Shown here: positions 51,131-60,426 of the stretch, piece after piece | How positions within the stretch are numbered: the stretch's first letter is position 1 | Layout: every line of letters starts with the position of its first letter | Assembly: GCF_025562755.1 (NCBI RefSeq) | Contig: NZ_CP103300.1 | Location: 5,147,001-5,211,000 of the forward strand | Source: Endozoicomonas euniceicola | GTDB lineage: Bacteria; Pseudomonadota; Gammaproteobacteria; Pseudomonadales; Endozoicomonadaceae | Direction: 5' to 3' | Length of the DNA: 64,000 nt | Made by a program: the position numbers and the translations under genes | Notes under the pieces: model-generated | What the model was told of the DNA's origin: nothing | Seen by the model: only the letters and a program-made list of their open reading frames with translations | Database searches by the model: none

Positions 51131-51705
51131 GGGCAGGATACCGTGTCGGTGGGGCGCACTCTTCCGGACAGGTTTATATTGATACCTCTGGCAAGGTCGG
51201 CATTGCCATTGGCATCGCAGAGGCTGAATGCCCCGACATTCGTTGCGGTCGTTGCGCCATTGGCCAGGAAGCTAATCGTATTGTCTCTTTCCCAGGTAAT
51301 ACGGGCATTGGATTCAAGATGCCTCATCATTAACATTTCATCGTCTGTTGCTGCGCGCGCCGGTGCTAAGGGGCTTTTGTCAAAAGCCGGATCAAAGATG
51401 CCGTTATTGTTTCTGTCAATAAAAATAATCCACCCTGAAGACCAGTTATCACTGGTTGCAGAACAGCTGACAGAAGAACTCGTAATGGTTGTTGATGCGC
51501 AGGCCGCCACCAGACCACCGTTTTCTATTGCCTCAGCCCGGGCGAACAGCAGACCGGAAATCAGACTTTGCTGGATAGAGTCAAACTGAATTCTGCTGGC
51601 AATTACACCAATTTGAGAAATAGAAGCGGACAGAATGATGCTGCCTATGAACAGGGTTATCATTAGTTCTATTAATGTCAGACCACTGGCAGCAAGGTGC
51701 TTCAT
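51127..51705 (-). CDS. fimT: Minor pilin FimT/FimU (GspH family), operon 2
   Basis: A 192-residue protein. Prepilin motif SG|LTLIELMITLFIGSIILS. The GspH-type core is GLLFARAEAIENGGLVAACA and SDNWSSGWIIFIDRNNNG, the latter matching operon 1 FimT. It is the first gene of operon 2. Its promoter must lie in the 276-bp region shared with the divergent fimX-like gene. Confidence 0.9.
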   Translation of the reverse strand: MKHLAASGLTLIELMITLFIGSIILSASISQIGVIASRIQFDSIQQSLISGLLFARAEAIENGGLVAACASTTITSSSVSCSATSDNWSSGWIIFIDRNNNGIFDPAFDKSPLAPARAATDDEMLMMRHLESNARITWERDNTISFLANGATTATNVGAFSLCDANGNADLARGININLSGRVRPTDTVSCP

Positions 51706-51981
51706 GATGAATGCAGAGGGCTCAATAAGTTAGAATTTAAAACTCTCTTTCCGAACTGCTAATCAGAGCTGATTTTATTACTACTAATTCGATTCTAGAT
51801 AAAAACTTTATCCGGTGGAGGGCAAACCAATATTCTGTATTTTTTTGAAGCGGTTATCCAAATAATAAGTATTATGGTGTTTTTTTGACAATCAAAGGAT
51901 CGGAGGAGCAAGTCATTGCTAAATTAATAAAATAATCCTGATGAAATGGATTAAATCAAAAGCCTGACTCCGGGTTTATTA

Positions 51982-54066
51982 ATGACAAATCATAACAAAG
52001 AAACTATTCGGCTTTTGATTGTCGATGCCCTTGCCGAAGAAGCTGAAGCGGTTCTTAATGTATTTCGTGATGCAGGACACTCCACCCGCGCCCATCATAT
52101 TGTCTCCATGGACAGTCTGGATGAAGCCTTATCAGGTCGACAGAAGTGGGACCTGTTGCTGATTTCCGAACAGGATATGCCTGAGGGCATAACGATCAAT
52201 AGCATTATTGAACGAATTGATCAGCAGGGACATGATGTTCCGGTTGTGGTTCTCAGCGACCGCCTGGAAGATGAAGAAATCCTGGCGCTGATTAAACAGG
52301 GCGTTCGCTGTGTTATTCCTCAACAGGGGGATGAGTTACTGTTGATCACCGCAAAACGTGAAATTGCCGACCTTAACACCCGCCGAAATTACCGCCGCAT
52401 GAGTGTGGCATTGAATGAATCTGAGAAACAGCGCAGAAACCTCCTGAATGATCAGGTTGATGCCATCGTTTATGTGGGTGAAGGCATAATTCGCTACGCT
52501 AACCCGGCATTTAATGTCTTGTTGGGGCGGGATGAGAATGAATCTCTGAAGGGGACTGTATTTAAAGAGCTGGTGGCCTCGTCAGATCAGAACGATGTTG
52601 ATGAGTTTCTGGCCAGTATTGAAGACAGCGGGCAGGCACTGGCGGCGATTCAGTGTTCACTGAGGTCTGAGGAAGGCGATGTACCGGTAAGGGCTATGGT
52701 AACGCCGACCTCTTTTGAAGGACATTTCACCCTGAGCCTTCTGGTTCGTCTGCAGGAAGTGCAGCAAAACTCCATGGCGGACACTGAAGAAGCCAGGGTC
52801 TCAAAACCGGACAGCGACACCAGGCTATACGATAAAAAGCAATTTCAGGAGCATTTGGATGTTGCCATTCAGCGAGTCATTTCAGGCAAAGAAAAGTTTG
52901 CCCTGGTTTGTGTTTCGCTCGACACCCTGAAAGCCGTACACGCCAAAGGTGGGAAAAGGGTTAGTCAGCCACTGCTGATGGAGGTTGCCAAAAGGCTTGG
53001 CATGAGTCTTATCGAGCACAAGGCATCGAGCTGGGGCGGGGGTCAGTTTATGGTGCTGATCAAGGCAGCGGATAAGAGTGCTGTTCAGACCATTGCTGAT
53101 CAACTACTGGAAGAAGTGTCTGAAACCCCGGTAACGGTTGGCAAGAATAAGCTGCCCGTCAAACTCAGCCTGGGGTCGATTCAGCTTACTGACGCCAACA
53201 GCGACGCTAAAACCCTGTTGGTCAGGGCTCGCCATGCCTGTGCTGAAGCACATCGGCAAGGTGGTGGCCAGTTGTGTTTTTACCAGAAGCGCAAGATAAA
53301 TGTGGTCAGTTCGGTGGAAAAACATCTGGCGGGTATGGTGAGTCAGGCTATGCAGCATGACAACCTGAAACTGTTTTATCAGCCGGTGATCAGCCTGAAA
53401 GGTTCTGAGTATGGGCATTATGAGGTTATGTTGCGCATGATGGATGCCCGTGGTCGTGAGCATGACGCTGTTAATTTTCGTTCCAAGCTCGATAAAAACA
53501 GCCTGTGGGGAAAGGTCGACCGGTGGCAGGTTATTCAGGCAGGCAAAGACCTGATGAATAATGATATCGACAAGACGAAAACCAGAATGTTCGTCCATCT
53601 TGGTGGCAATGTGATAGGCGACAAGGAGTTTCTGCCCTGGATGGGAGTAGCGCTGAAAGCGTCTGGAATAAAACCTCAGGCACTGGTTGTTGAGTTGAGT
53701 GAGCAGAATGTGGTTCGATTCAGTAAACAGATGCCGGATTTCTTCAAGGCGGTCAGGGCTATGGGCTGTGGCACATCGGTCAGTGAATTTGGTTGCAGTC
53801 TTAATCCAGTGGAAACCATTGCCGCCCTGAATCTCGATTTTGTTAAGGTGGATGCTTCCTTTACCAAGGAGTTGACTAATGAAAGCAAAGGGGAAGAGCT
53901 GAAGGCGATGGTTAAGCAGTTGTCTGATAGTGGCAGGCAGATCATTGTCCCCAATGTAGAAAGCGCTGTCGAGATGGCTCCTTTATGGCACAGTGGTGTT
54001 GACTTCATTCAGGGTGATTTCCTGCAGGGGCCGGTGGAGACCATGAATTATAATTTTGATGAGTGA
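51982..54066 (+). CDS. fimX: FimX-like regulator: REC, PAS, degenerate GGDEF and EAL domains
   Basis: A 694-residue protein. Domains in order: a REC-like domain at about 9-125 (LLIVDALAEEAEAV, WDLLLISEQDMPEG, VPVVVLSDR); a PAS domain at about 145-265 (QVDAIVYVGEGIIRYANPAF); a degenerate GGDEF (WGGGQFMVLIKAA in place of GGDEF); and a degenerate EAL at about 435-690 (LKLFYQPVISLKGSEYGHYE-VMLRMM, LNLDFVKVDASF, VDFIQGDFLQGP). Loss of the GGDEF and EAL catalytic residues indicates a cyclic-di-GMP sensor, not an enzyme. P. aeruginosa FimX has this plan and controls type IV pilus assembly at low c-di-GMP, which fits its position next to the pilin operons. Confidence 0.88.
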   Translation: MTNHNKETIRLLIVDALAEEAEAVLNVFRDAGHSTRAHHIVSMDSLDEALSGRQKWDLLLISEQDMPEGITINSIIERIDQQGHDVPVVVLSDRLEDEEILALIKQGVRCVIPQQGDELLLITAKREIADLNTRRNYRRMSVALNESEKQRRNLLNDQVDAIVYVGEGIIRYANPAFNVLLGRDENESLKGTVFKELVASSDQNDVDEFLASIEDSGQALAAIQCSLRSEEGDVPVRAMVTPTSFEGHFTLSLLVRLQEVQQNSMADTEEARVSKPDSDTRLYDKKQFQEHLDVAIQRVISGKEKFALVCVSLDTLKAVHAKGGKRVSQPLLMEVAKRLGMSLIEHKASSWGGGQFMVLIKAADKSAVQTIADQLLEEVSETPVTVGKNKLPVKLSLGSIQLTDANSDAKTLLVRARHACAEAHRQGGGQLCFYQKRKINVVSSVEKHLAGMVSQAMQHDNLKLFYQPVISLKGSEYGHYEVMLRMMDARGREHDAVNFRSKLDKNSLWGKVDRWQVIQAGKDLMNNDIDKTKTRMFVHLGGNVIGDKEFLPWMGVALKASGIKPQALVVELSEQNVVRFSKQMPDFFKAVRAMGCGTSVSEFGCSLNPVETIAALNLDFVKVDASFTKELTNESKGEELKAMVKQLSDSGRQIIVPNVESAVEMAPLWHSGVDFIQGDFLQGPVETMNYNFDE

Positions 54067-56532
54067 TTACTTTATTCCCAACTTTGTCAGCAGCTTATTC
54101 TCATCTTTCCGCCATGGTTCCATTTTATCTTTCAAATTTCTTGACGGATCCAACCGGGCGGCCTCTTCGAAGAGCTTCTTCCACCTCCTCTTGCCTGGTT
54201 CCAGAAACCTTATAACATGAGCCTTTTGTGACAATAACTGAGCTTTCTTCTCATTAGAGATTGTACACGAAAGTGCGTTTTCCACATGGGTTAAAGCCTC
54301 CTTCAGATATGGGTAACCGTCTTCCTTCTGGCTTTCGTCCAGTCCCTGGTTTATGAAAAGTTTCAGGCTATGAATTGACTGAGCATGCTCCTTATCGACA
54401 GACAAAGTAACATTTTCGATATAAGCATCAAATTCTTCAGTGCCGGTGTATGAAATGGCTAGTGTCAGCTTGTAACTGTATTTTTGATCCTTTGTCAAAA
54501 ATTTAGTATCAAGGGCTTTTGTTATCAGTTTTCTAGTGTGAATAAGTTTACCCTCTCTTGCCCAGTTGTAAGCCAGTGCCAGGTTCGTATCATGGTTGTT
54601 ACAAGGTCTGCCTTTTTTCAAATCCCCGGACTCCTGCCTGAAGGTGGCCAGCAGCAGGGCTTCTGCCTCCTTGTTCTTGCCCATTAGCTGCCAGTGACGA
54701 GCCAGTGCCAGATTCGTATCATGGTTGTTACAGGGTTTGTTCTTTTTCAAATCCCCGGACTCCTGCCTGAAGGTGGCCAGCAGCAGGGCTTCTGCCTCCT
54801 TGTTCTTGCCCATTAGCTGCCAGAGACGAGCCAGTGCCAGATTCGTATCATGGTTGTTACAGGGTTTGTCTTTTTTCAAATCCCCGGACTCTTGCCTGAA
54901 GGTGGCCAGCAGCAGGGTTTCTGCATCATCGCACCTGTCCCGCTTCTCCAGGAGACGAGCCATTGTCAGATTCGTATCATGGTTTTTACAAGGTTTGCCC
55001 TTTTTGACATCCCCGGACTGCTGCCTGAAGGTGGCCAGCAGCAGGGCTTCTGCCTCATCGTACTTGCCCATTAGCAGCCAGAGACAAGCCAGTGCCTGAT
55101 TCGTCTTATGGTTGTTACAAGGTTTGCCCCTTTTGAAATCCCCGGACTCCTGCCTGAAGGTGGCCAGCAGCAGGGCTTCTGCCTCATCGTACTTGCCCAT
55201 TAGCTCCCAGAGACGAGCCAGTGCCAGGTTCGTCTCATCGTTGTCACAAGGTATGCCCATTTCGTAATTACCGGACTCTTGACTGAAGGTGGCCAGCAGC
55301 AGGGCTTCTGCCTCATCGTACTTGCCCATTAGCTCCCAGAGACGAACCAGTGCCAGGTTCGTCTCATGGTTGTCACAAGGTATGCCCATTTCGTAATTAC
55401 CGGACTCTTGACTGAAGGTGGCCAGCAGCAGGGCTTCTGCCTCATCGTAGTTGCCCATTAGCTCCCAGAGGCGAGCCAGTGCCAGGTTCGTATCATGGTT
55501 TTTACAAGGTATGCCCTTGTCGTAATCCCCGGACTCTTGACTGAAGGTGGCCAGCAGCAAGGCTTCTGCCTCATCGTACTTGCCCATTAGCTGCCAGAGA
55601 CGAGCCAGTGCCAGGTTCGTATCATGGTTTTTACAAGGTATGCCCTTGTCGTAATCCCCGGACTCTTGACTGAAGGTGGCCAGCAGCAGGGCTTCTGCCT
55701 CCTTGTACTTGCCCCTTAGCTGCAAAAAGCGAGCCAGCGCCAGGTTCGTATAATGGTTGTCACAAGGTATGCCCATTTCGTAATTACCGGACTCTTGACT
55801 GAAGGTGGCCAGCAGCAGGGCTTCTGCCTCATCGTACTTGCCCATTAGCTGCCAGAGGCGAGCCAGTGCCAGGTTCGTATAATGGTTGTTACAAGGTATG
55901 ATGTCGCTTTTGTTAATACCTTCCTCCTGCTCGAAGAGAGCCAGCAGCTGGACTTCGGCCTCTTCGTATCGTTTTAGACCCTCAAAAGCAATGGCTTTCG
56001 ACACTATGATGCTTCTACTGTCGATGCTTTTATCGTCGGAGTCGGGTAATTGATCAAGCAAATTCAAAGCGGCTTTAAATTGCCTGAGTTTATTAAGGGC
56101 ACGAGCATGGCTTGATATTTTTCTAATCTCCTGCTCAGGGGTAGCTCCCCTGATCGCTTTAAATTCTTTAACTGCCTCATTCCATTTTTTTTGCTTGATG
56201 AATTTGTAACCATTATCCAAACGGCGTTTTACTTCCCGGTGAACACTGTTAGCAGAAGGGTTTAATTTATCTGTTCCAGTGGGAGTAACTTTTCTTGCAC
56301 TTACACATGTCATATCTGATTCTGGTGAGTGACAACCCATCCCGATCATATTTTTCCAATAGTTTACACATGGCGTATCTGGTGAGTGACATGGAGGGGG
56401 GGTGATTTTTCTAACGGTTTCCTGAACGGTTCTTATTAATGATCCACCACGGCCTCGTCCACGGCCTTGCGGAGAAATATCGGTTGTCTTTGAATCGGCA
56501 TTAAAAGCCTGATGTGGTGGTTTTATATTCAT
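54067..56532 (-). CDS. TPR-repeat protein with ten near-identical 43-residue repeats, copy A
   Basis: An 821-residue protein without signal peptide. After an Arg-Gly-rich N-terminus (QGRGRGRGG) and a TPR-like region (YKFIKQKKWNEAVKEFKAIR) come ten full plus one partial 43-residue repeats, of the type NHDTNLALARLWQLMGKYDE followed by AEALLLATFSQESGDYDKGI-PCK. Each is a TPR-like helix pair joined by a Cys-containing linker. The C-terminal domain is helical (ISYTGTEEFDAYIENVTLSV, LLSQKAHVIRFLEPGKRRWK). Its function is unknown. Repeat-rich, signal-less proteins of this kind are often host-interaction effectors, which is inference. The gene is tandemly duplicated with copy B. Confidence 0.7.
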   Translation of the reverse strand: MNIKPPHQAFNADSKTTDISPQGRGRGRGGSLIRTVQETVRKITPPPCHSPDTPCVNYWKNMIGMGCHSPESDMTCVSARKVTPTGTDKLNPSANSVHREVKRRLDNGYKFIKQKKWNEAVKEFKAIRGATPEQEIRKISSHARALNKLRQFKAALNLLDQLPDSDDKSIDSRSIIVSKAIAFEGLKRYEEAEVQLLALFEQEEGINKSDIIPCNNHYTNLALARLWQLMGKYDEAEALLLATFSQESGNYEMGIPCDNHYTNLALARFLQLRGKYKEAEALLLATFSQESGDYDKGIPCKNHDTNLALARLWQLMGKYDEAEALLLATFSQESGDYDKGIPCKNHDTNLALARLWELMGNYDEAEALLLATFSQESGNYEMGIPCDNHETNLALVRLWELMGKYDEAEALLLATFSQESGNYEMGIPCDNDETNLALARLWELMGKYDEAEALLLATFRQESGDFKRGKPCNNHKTNQALACLWLLMGKYDEAEALLLATFRQQSGDVKKGKPCKNHDTNLTMARLLEKRDRCDDAETLLLATFRQESGDLKKDKPCNNHDTNLALARLWQLMGKNKEAEALLLATFRQESGDLKKNKPCNNHDTNLALARHWQLMGKNKEAEALLLATFRQESGDLKKGRPCNNHDTNLALAYNWAREGKLIHTRKLITKALDTKFLTKDQKYSYKLTLAISYTGTEEFDAYIENVTLSVDKEHAQSIHSLKLFINQGLDESQKEDGYPYLKEALTHVENALSCTISNEKKAQLLSQKAHVIRFLEPGKRRWKKLFEEAARLDPSRNLKDKMEPWRKDENKLLTKLGIK

Positions 56533-56633
56533 AAACGTTGTGACAGCTCAAAATGGATTTGGTTTCCTGACTCTTAATTTCAGTTTTACAGCCCCCTCAT
56601 ATTCGTTGAAAATAGCGTCCCTGAATTAAAGAC

Positions 56634-56748
56634 TGTAGAAAGTGCTATCGAGATGGCTCCTTTATGGCACAGTGGTGTTGACTTCATTCAGGGTGATTTC
56701 CTGCAGGGGCTGCCGGTGGAGACCATGAATTATAATTTTGATGAGTGA
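56634..56748 (+). pseudogene. Duplicated 3' end of the fimX-like gene
   Basis: 115 bp nearly identical to the end of the fimX-like gene (53955-54066): the translation VESAIEMAPLWHSGVDFIQG, DFLQGLPVETMNYNFDE, stop. One extra codon and a few substitutions are seen. It was carried along when the TPR gene was duplicated and marks the duplication junction at 56633/56634. Confidence 0.9.
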
Positions 56749-58659
56749 TTACTTTATTCCCAACTTTGTCAGCAGCTTATTCTCATTTTGCCGCCATGGT
56801 TCCATTTTATCTTTCAAATTTCTTGACGGATCCAACCGGGCGGCCTCTTCGAACAGCTCCTTCCACTGCTTCTTGCCTGGTTCCAGAAACCTTATCACAT
56901 GAGCCTTTTGTGACAATAACTGAGCTTTCTTCTCATTAGAGACTATACACGAAAGTGCGTTTTCCACATGGGTTAAAGCCTCCTTCAGATATGGGGAACC
57001 GCCTTCCTTCTGGCTTTCGCCCAGTCCCCATTTCATGAAAAAACACAGGTTGTGGATTGACTGAGCATGCTCCTTGTCGACAGACAAAGTAACATTTTCG
57101 ATATGAGCATTAAATTCTTCAGTACCGGTGTATGAAATGGCTAGTGCCAGCTTGCAACTGTTTTTTTGATCCTTTGTCAAAAATTTAGTGTCAAGGTCTT
57201 TTGTTATCAGGTTTCTAGCGCGAACAAGTTTACCCTCTCTTGCCCAGTTGTAAGCCAGTACCAGGTTCGTATCATGGTTGTTACAAGGTTTGCCTTTTTT
57301 CAAATCCCCGGACTCCTGCCTGAAGGTGGCCAGCAGCAGGGCTTTTGCCTCATCGGGCCTGTCCATTAGCTCCCAGAGACGAACCAGTGCCAGGTTCGTA
57401 TCATGGTTGTTACAAGGTTTGCCTTTTTTCAAATCCCCGGACTCCTGTCTGAAGGTGGCCAGCAGCAGGGCTTCTGCCTCATCGTACTTGTCCATTAGCT
57501 CCCAGAGATAAACCAGTGCAAGGTTCGTCTGATGGTTGTTACAAGGTTTGCCTTTTTTCAAATCCCCGGACTCCTGCCTGAAGGTGGCCAGCAGCAGGGC
57601 TTCTGCCTCATCGTACCTGCCCATTAGCTCCCAGAGACGAGCCAGTGCCAGGTTCGTATCATGGTTTTTACAAGGTATGCCCTTGTCGTAATCCCCGGAC
57701 TCTTGACTGAAGGTGGCCAGCAGCAGGACTTCTGCCTCATCGTACCTGCGCGTTATTTGCAAGAGACGAGCCAGTGCCAGGTTCGTATCATGGTATTTAC
57801 AAAGTATGCCTTTTCTGTAATCCCCGGACTCTTGACTGAAGGTGGCCAGCAGCAGGGCTTCTGCCTCATCGTACCTGCGCGTTATTTGCAAGAAACGAGC
57901 CAGTGCCAGGTTCGTATAATGGTTGTTACAAGGTATGCCCTTTTCGTAATCCCCGGACTCTTGGCTGAAGGTGGCCAGCAGCAGGGCTTCTGCCTTATCG
58001 TACTTACCCATTAGCTCCCAGAGACGAACCAGTGCCAGGTTCGTATCATGCTTGTTACAAGGTTTGATGTCCCTTTTGTTAATCCCTCCCTCCTGCTCGA
58101 AGAGAGCCAGCAGCTGGACTTCGGCCTCTTCGTATCGTTTTAGACCCTCAAAAGCAGTGGCTTTCGACACCATGATGCTTCTATTGTCGATGCTTTTATC
58201 GTCGGAGTCGGGTAATTGATCAAGCAAATTCAAAGCGGCTTTAAATTGCCCGAGTTTATTAAGGGCACGAGCATGGCCTGATATTTTCTGAATTTCCTGC
58301 TGAGGGTTAGCTCCCTTGATCGCTTTAAATTCTTTAACTGCCTCATTCCATTTTTGTTGTTTGATGAATTTGTAACCATTATCCAAACGGCGTCTTACTT
58401 CCCGGTGAACACTGTCAGCAGAAGGGTTTAATTTATCTGTTCCAGTGGGAGTAACTCTTCTTGCACTTGCACTTGCACATGTCATATCTGATTCTGGTGA
58501 GTGACATGGTGGGGGGGTGATTTTTCCAACGGCTTCCTGAACGGTTCCTGTTAATGATCCACCACGGCCTCGTCCACGGCCTCGTCCACGGCCTTGCGGA
58601 GAAATATCGGTTGTCTTTGGATTGGCACTAAAAGCCTGATGTGGTGGTTTTATATTCAT
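56749..58659 (-). CDS. TPR-repeat protein with six 43-residue repeats, copy B
   Basis: A 636-residue tandem paralogue of copy A, with the same ends (MNIKPPHQAF; MEPWR.NENKLLTKLGIK) but six full repeats instead of ten and a longer Arg-Gly tract (QGRGRGRGRGRGG). The difference of 185 residues is almost exactly four repeat units plus N-terminal indels. Repeats within a copy are more alike in their nucleotide sequence than expected for old TPRs, consistent with unequal exchange. Upstream sequences of both copies match for about 100 bp, so they probably share promoter elements. Confidence 0.7.
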   Translation of the reverse strand: MNIKPPHQAFSANPKTTDISPQGRGRGRGRGRGGSLTGTVQEAVGKITPPPCHSPESDMTCASASARRVTPTGTDKLNPSADSVHREVRRRLDNGYKFIKQQKWNEAVKEFKAIKGANPQQEIQKISGHARALNKLGQFKAALNLLDQLPDSDDKSIDNRSIMVSKATAFEGLKRYEEAEVQLLALFEQEGGINKRDIKPCNKHDTNLALVRLWELMGKYDKAEALLLATFSQESGDYEKGIPCNNHYTNLALARFLQITRRYDEAEALLLATFSQESGDYRKGILCKYHDTNLALARLLQITRRYDEAEVLLLATFSQESGDYDKGIPCKNHDTNLALARLWELMGRYDEAEALLLATFRQESGDLKKGKPCNNHQTNLALVYLWELMDKYDEAEALLLATFRQESGDLKKGKPCNNHDTNLALVRLWELMDRPDEAKALLLATFRQESGDLKKGKPCNNHDTNLVLAYNWAREGKLVRARNLITKDLDTKFLTKDQKNSCKLALAISYTGTEEFNAHIENVTLSVDKEHAQSIHNLCFFMKWGLGESQKEGGSPYLKEALTHVENALSCIVSNEKKAQLLSQKAHVIRFLEPGKKQWKELFEEAARLDPSRNLKDKMEPWRQNENKLLTKLGIK

Positions 58660-58780
58660 AAACGTTATGACAGCTCAAAATGGATTTGGTTTCCTGACTC
58701 TTAATTTCAGTTTTACAGCCCCCTCATATTCGTTGAAAATAGCGTCCCTGAATTAAAGACTACAGACGTTAGGCATTTCA

Positions 58781-60421
58781 ATGTCCGCAGCTATGCTCAA
58801 TATCGTGATGGCACAGATCAACCTCAAGGTTGGTGACATCGACGGCAATACCTCTATGGTGATTAACGCCGCTGAACAGGCACGGGACACCCATCAGGCG
58901 GATCTGGTGGTGTTTCCGGAACTGACCCTGTGTGGCTACCCCCCTGAAGACCTGCTTCTTCGTCCCAGCCTGATTTTACGCACCGAACAGGCTTTACATC
59001 GACTGAACGCCGTTAAGGGCATTGATATTGTTATCGGTGTGCCGGGCATGGGTGCCCACGGTCTGGAAAATCAGGCGGTTGTTCTGCGCGATGGTCAGGT
59101 GATGGTTCGATATGCCAAGCAGCACCTGCCGAATTATCAGGTGTTTGATGAAAAGCGCTATTTTGTTCCGGGCCATCAAATAGCTACTTTTGACTGTAAA
59201 GGCACCCGACTGGCACTGACCATCTGTGAGGACCTCTGGTTCCAGGAACCTGCCATGCAGGCCAGGGAAGCCGGGGCAGACCTGATCCTGAGTCTTAATG
59301 CTTCGCCATTCCACAAGGACAAGCAGAGCGTTCGCCGTGAAACCATTCGCCAGCGTTGTCAGGAAACCGGTCTGCCGGTGTTGTATGTCAACCTGTTCGG
59401 AGGTCAGGACGAGCTGGTCTTTGACGGTGGCTCCTTTGCCATGAACGGCGATGGTCGGCTAATGGCCTGTGGCGATTACTTTTCTGAAACACTGACGCCG
59501 GTTCGTTTTGACTGTGACGCAAAGCAGTTTGTAGAAGAGCAGTTTGCAGAAAAACAGATTGTCCCTTTACCCGATCTGCACAGCCGGGTTTACAGAGCCC
59601 TGGTTACCGGTGTGCGAGATTATGTGAACAAGAACGGTTTTAAAGGCGTTGTGCTGGGGCTTTCCGGGGGAATCGATTCCGCCCTGACTCTGGCTATTGC
59701 GGTTGATGCCCTTGGGGCGGATCGGGTTCAGGCGGTTATGATGCCGTACCGTTACACCTCGGAAATGAGCCTTCAGGACGCAAAGGAAGAAGCGGATATT
59801 CTGGGTGTTGACTATAAAATCATGCCCATTGAGCCGATGTTTGATGCCTTTATGAATACCCTGAGCAGTGAGTTTGCCGACAGTGGTCGTGATACCACCG
59901 AGGAAAACCTGCAATCCCGTTGTCGGGGTGTGCTGCTGATGGCGATTTCCAACAAAAAAGGTTACATGGTGCTGACCACCGGTAACAAAAGTGAGATGGC
60001 CGTGGGTTATGCGACACTGTACGGTGATATGTGTGGCGGCTACAACGCTTTGAAAGACGTACCCAAAACTCTGGTGTTTGAACTGTCTGAATACCGTAAC
60101 TCACTGGGTTATGTGATTCCCCAGCGAGTGATAGACCGACCACCTTCCGCGGAGCTGGCTCCGGATCAGGTGGATGAAGACAGCCTGCCGCCTTACAGTG
60201 AGCTGGATCGCATCATTGAGATGTACGTTGAGGAAGATTGCAGTGCTGAAACCATCATTGATGAAGGTTTTGATCGGGATACCGTTTACCGGGTGTTGCG
60301 CCTGATCGATATTAATGAATTTAAACGACGTCAGGCAGTGGTCGGTGTGCGTATAACACCACGGGGTTTTGGCCGGGACCGCCGTTATCCGATTACCAAT
60401 GGCTGGCGTCCCGGGGTCTAG
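58781..60421 (+). CDS. nadE: Glutamine-dependent NAD+ synthase
   Basis: A 546-residue two-domain enzyme that converts deamido-NAD to NAD using glutamine or ammonia. The N-terminal nitrilase-type amidase shows Glu in VVFPELTLCGYPPEDLL, Lys in RYAKQHLPNYQVFDEKRYF and Cys in LALTICEDLWFQEP. The C-terminal synthetase has the P-loop VLGLSGGIDSALTLAIAVDA, MPYRYTSEMS and LTTGNKSEMAVGYATLYGD, ending in RDRRYPITNGW. Its length and domain order are standard for the family. It has its own promoter region just downstream of the TPR duplication. Confidence 0.97.
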   Translation: MSAAMLNIVMAQINLKVGDIDGNTSMVINAAEQARDTHQADLVVFPELTLCGYPPEDLLLRPSLILRTEQALHRLNAVKGIDIVIGVPGMGAHGLENQAVVLRDGQVMVRYAKQHLPNYQVFDEKRYFVPGHQIATFDCKGTRLALTICEDLWFQEPAMQAREAGADLILSLNASPFHKDKQSVRRETIRQRCQETGLPVLYVNLFGGQDELVFDGGSFAMNGDGRLMACGDYFSETLTPVRFDCDAKQFVEEQFAEKQIVPLPDLHSRVYRALVTGVRDYVNKNGFKGVVLGLSGGIDSALTLAIAVDALGADRVQAVMMPYRYTSEMSLQDAKEEADILGVDYKIMPIEPMFDAFMNTLSSEFADSGRDTTEENLQSRCRGVLLMAISNKKGYMVLTTGNKSEMAVGYATLYGDMCGGYNALKDVPKTLVFELSEYRNSLGYVIPQRVIDRPPSAELAPDQVDEDSLPPYSELDRIIEMYVEEDCSAETIIDEGFDRDTVYRVLRLIDINEFKRRQAVVGVRITPRGFGRDRRYPITNGWRPGV

Positions 60422-60426
60422 CCAGT

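Noticed and set aside
54500..58080. Regularly spaced 129-bp repeats considered as an intergenic repeat or CRISPR-like array
   Set aside because: They are in frame within two long TPR-type coding sequences and encode 43-residue units.
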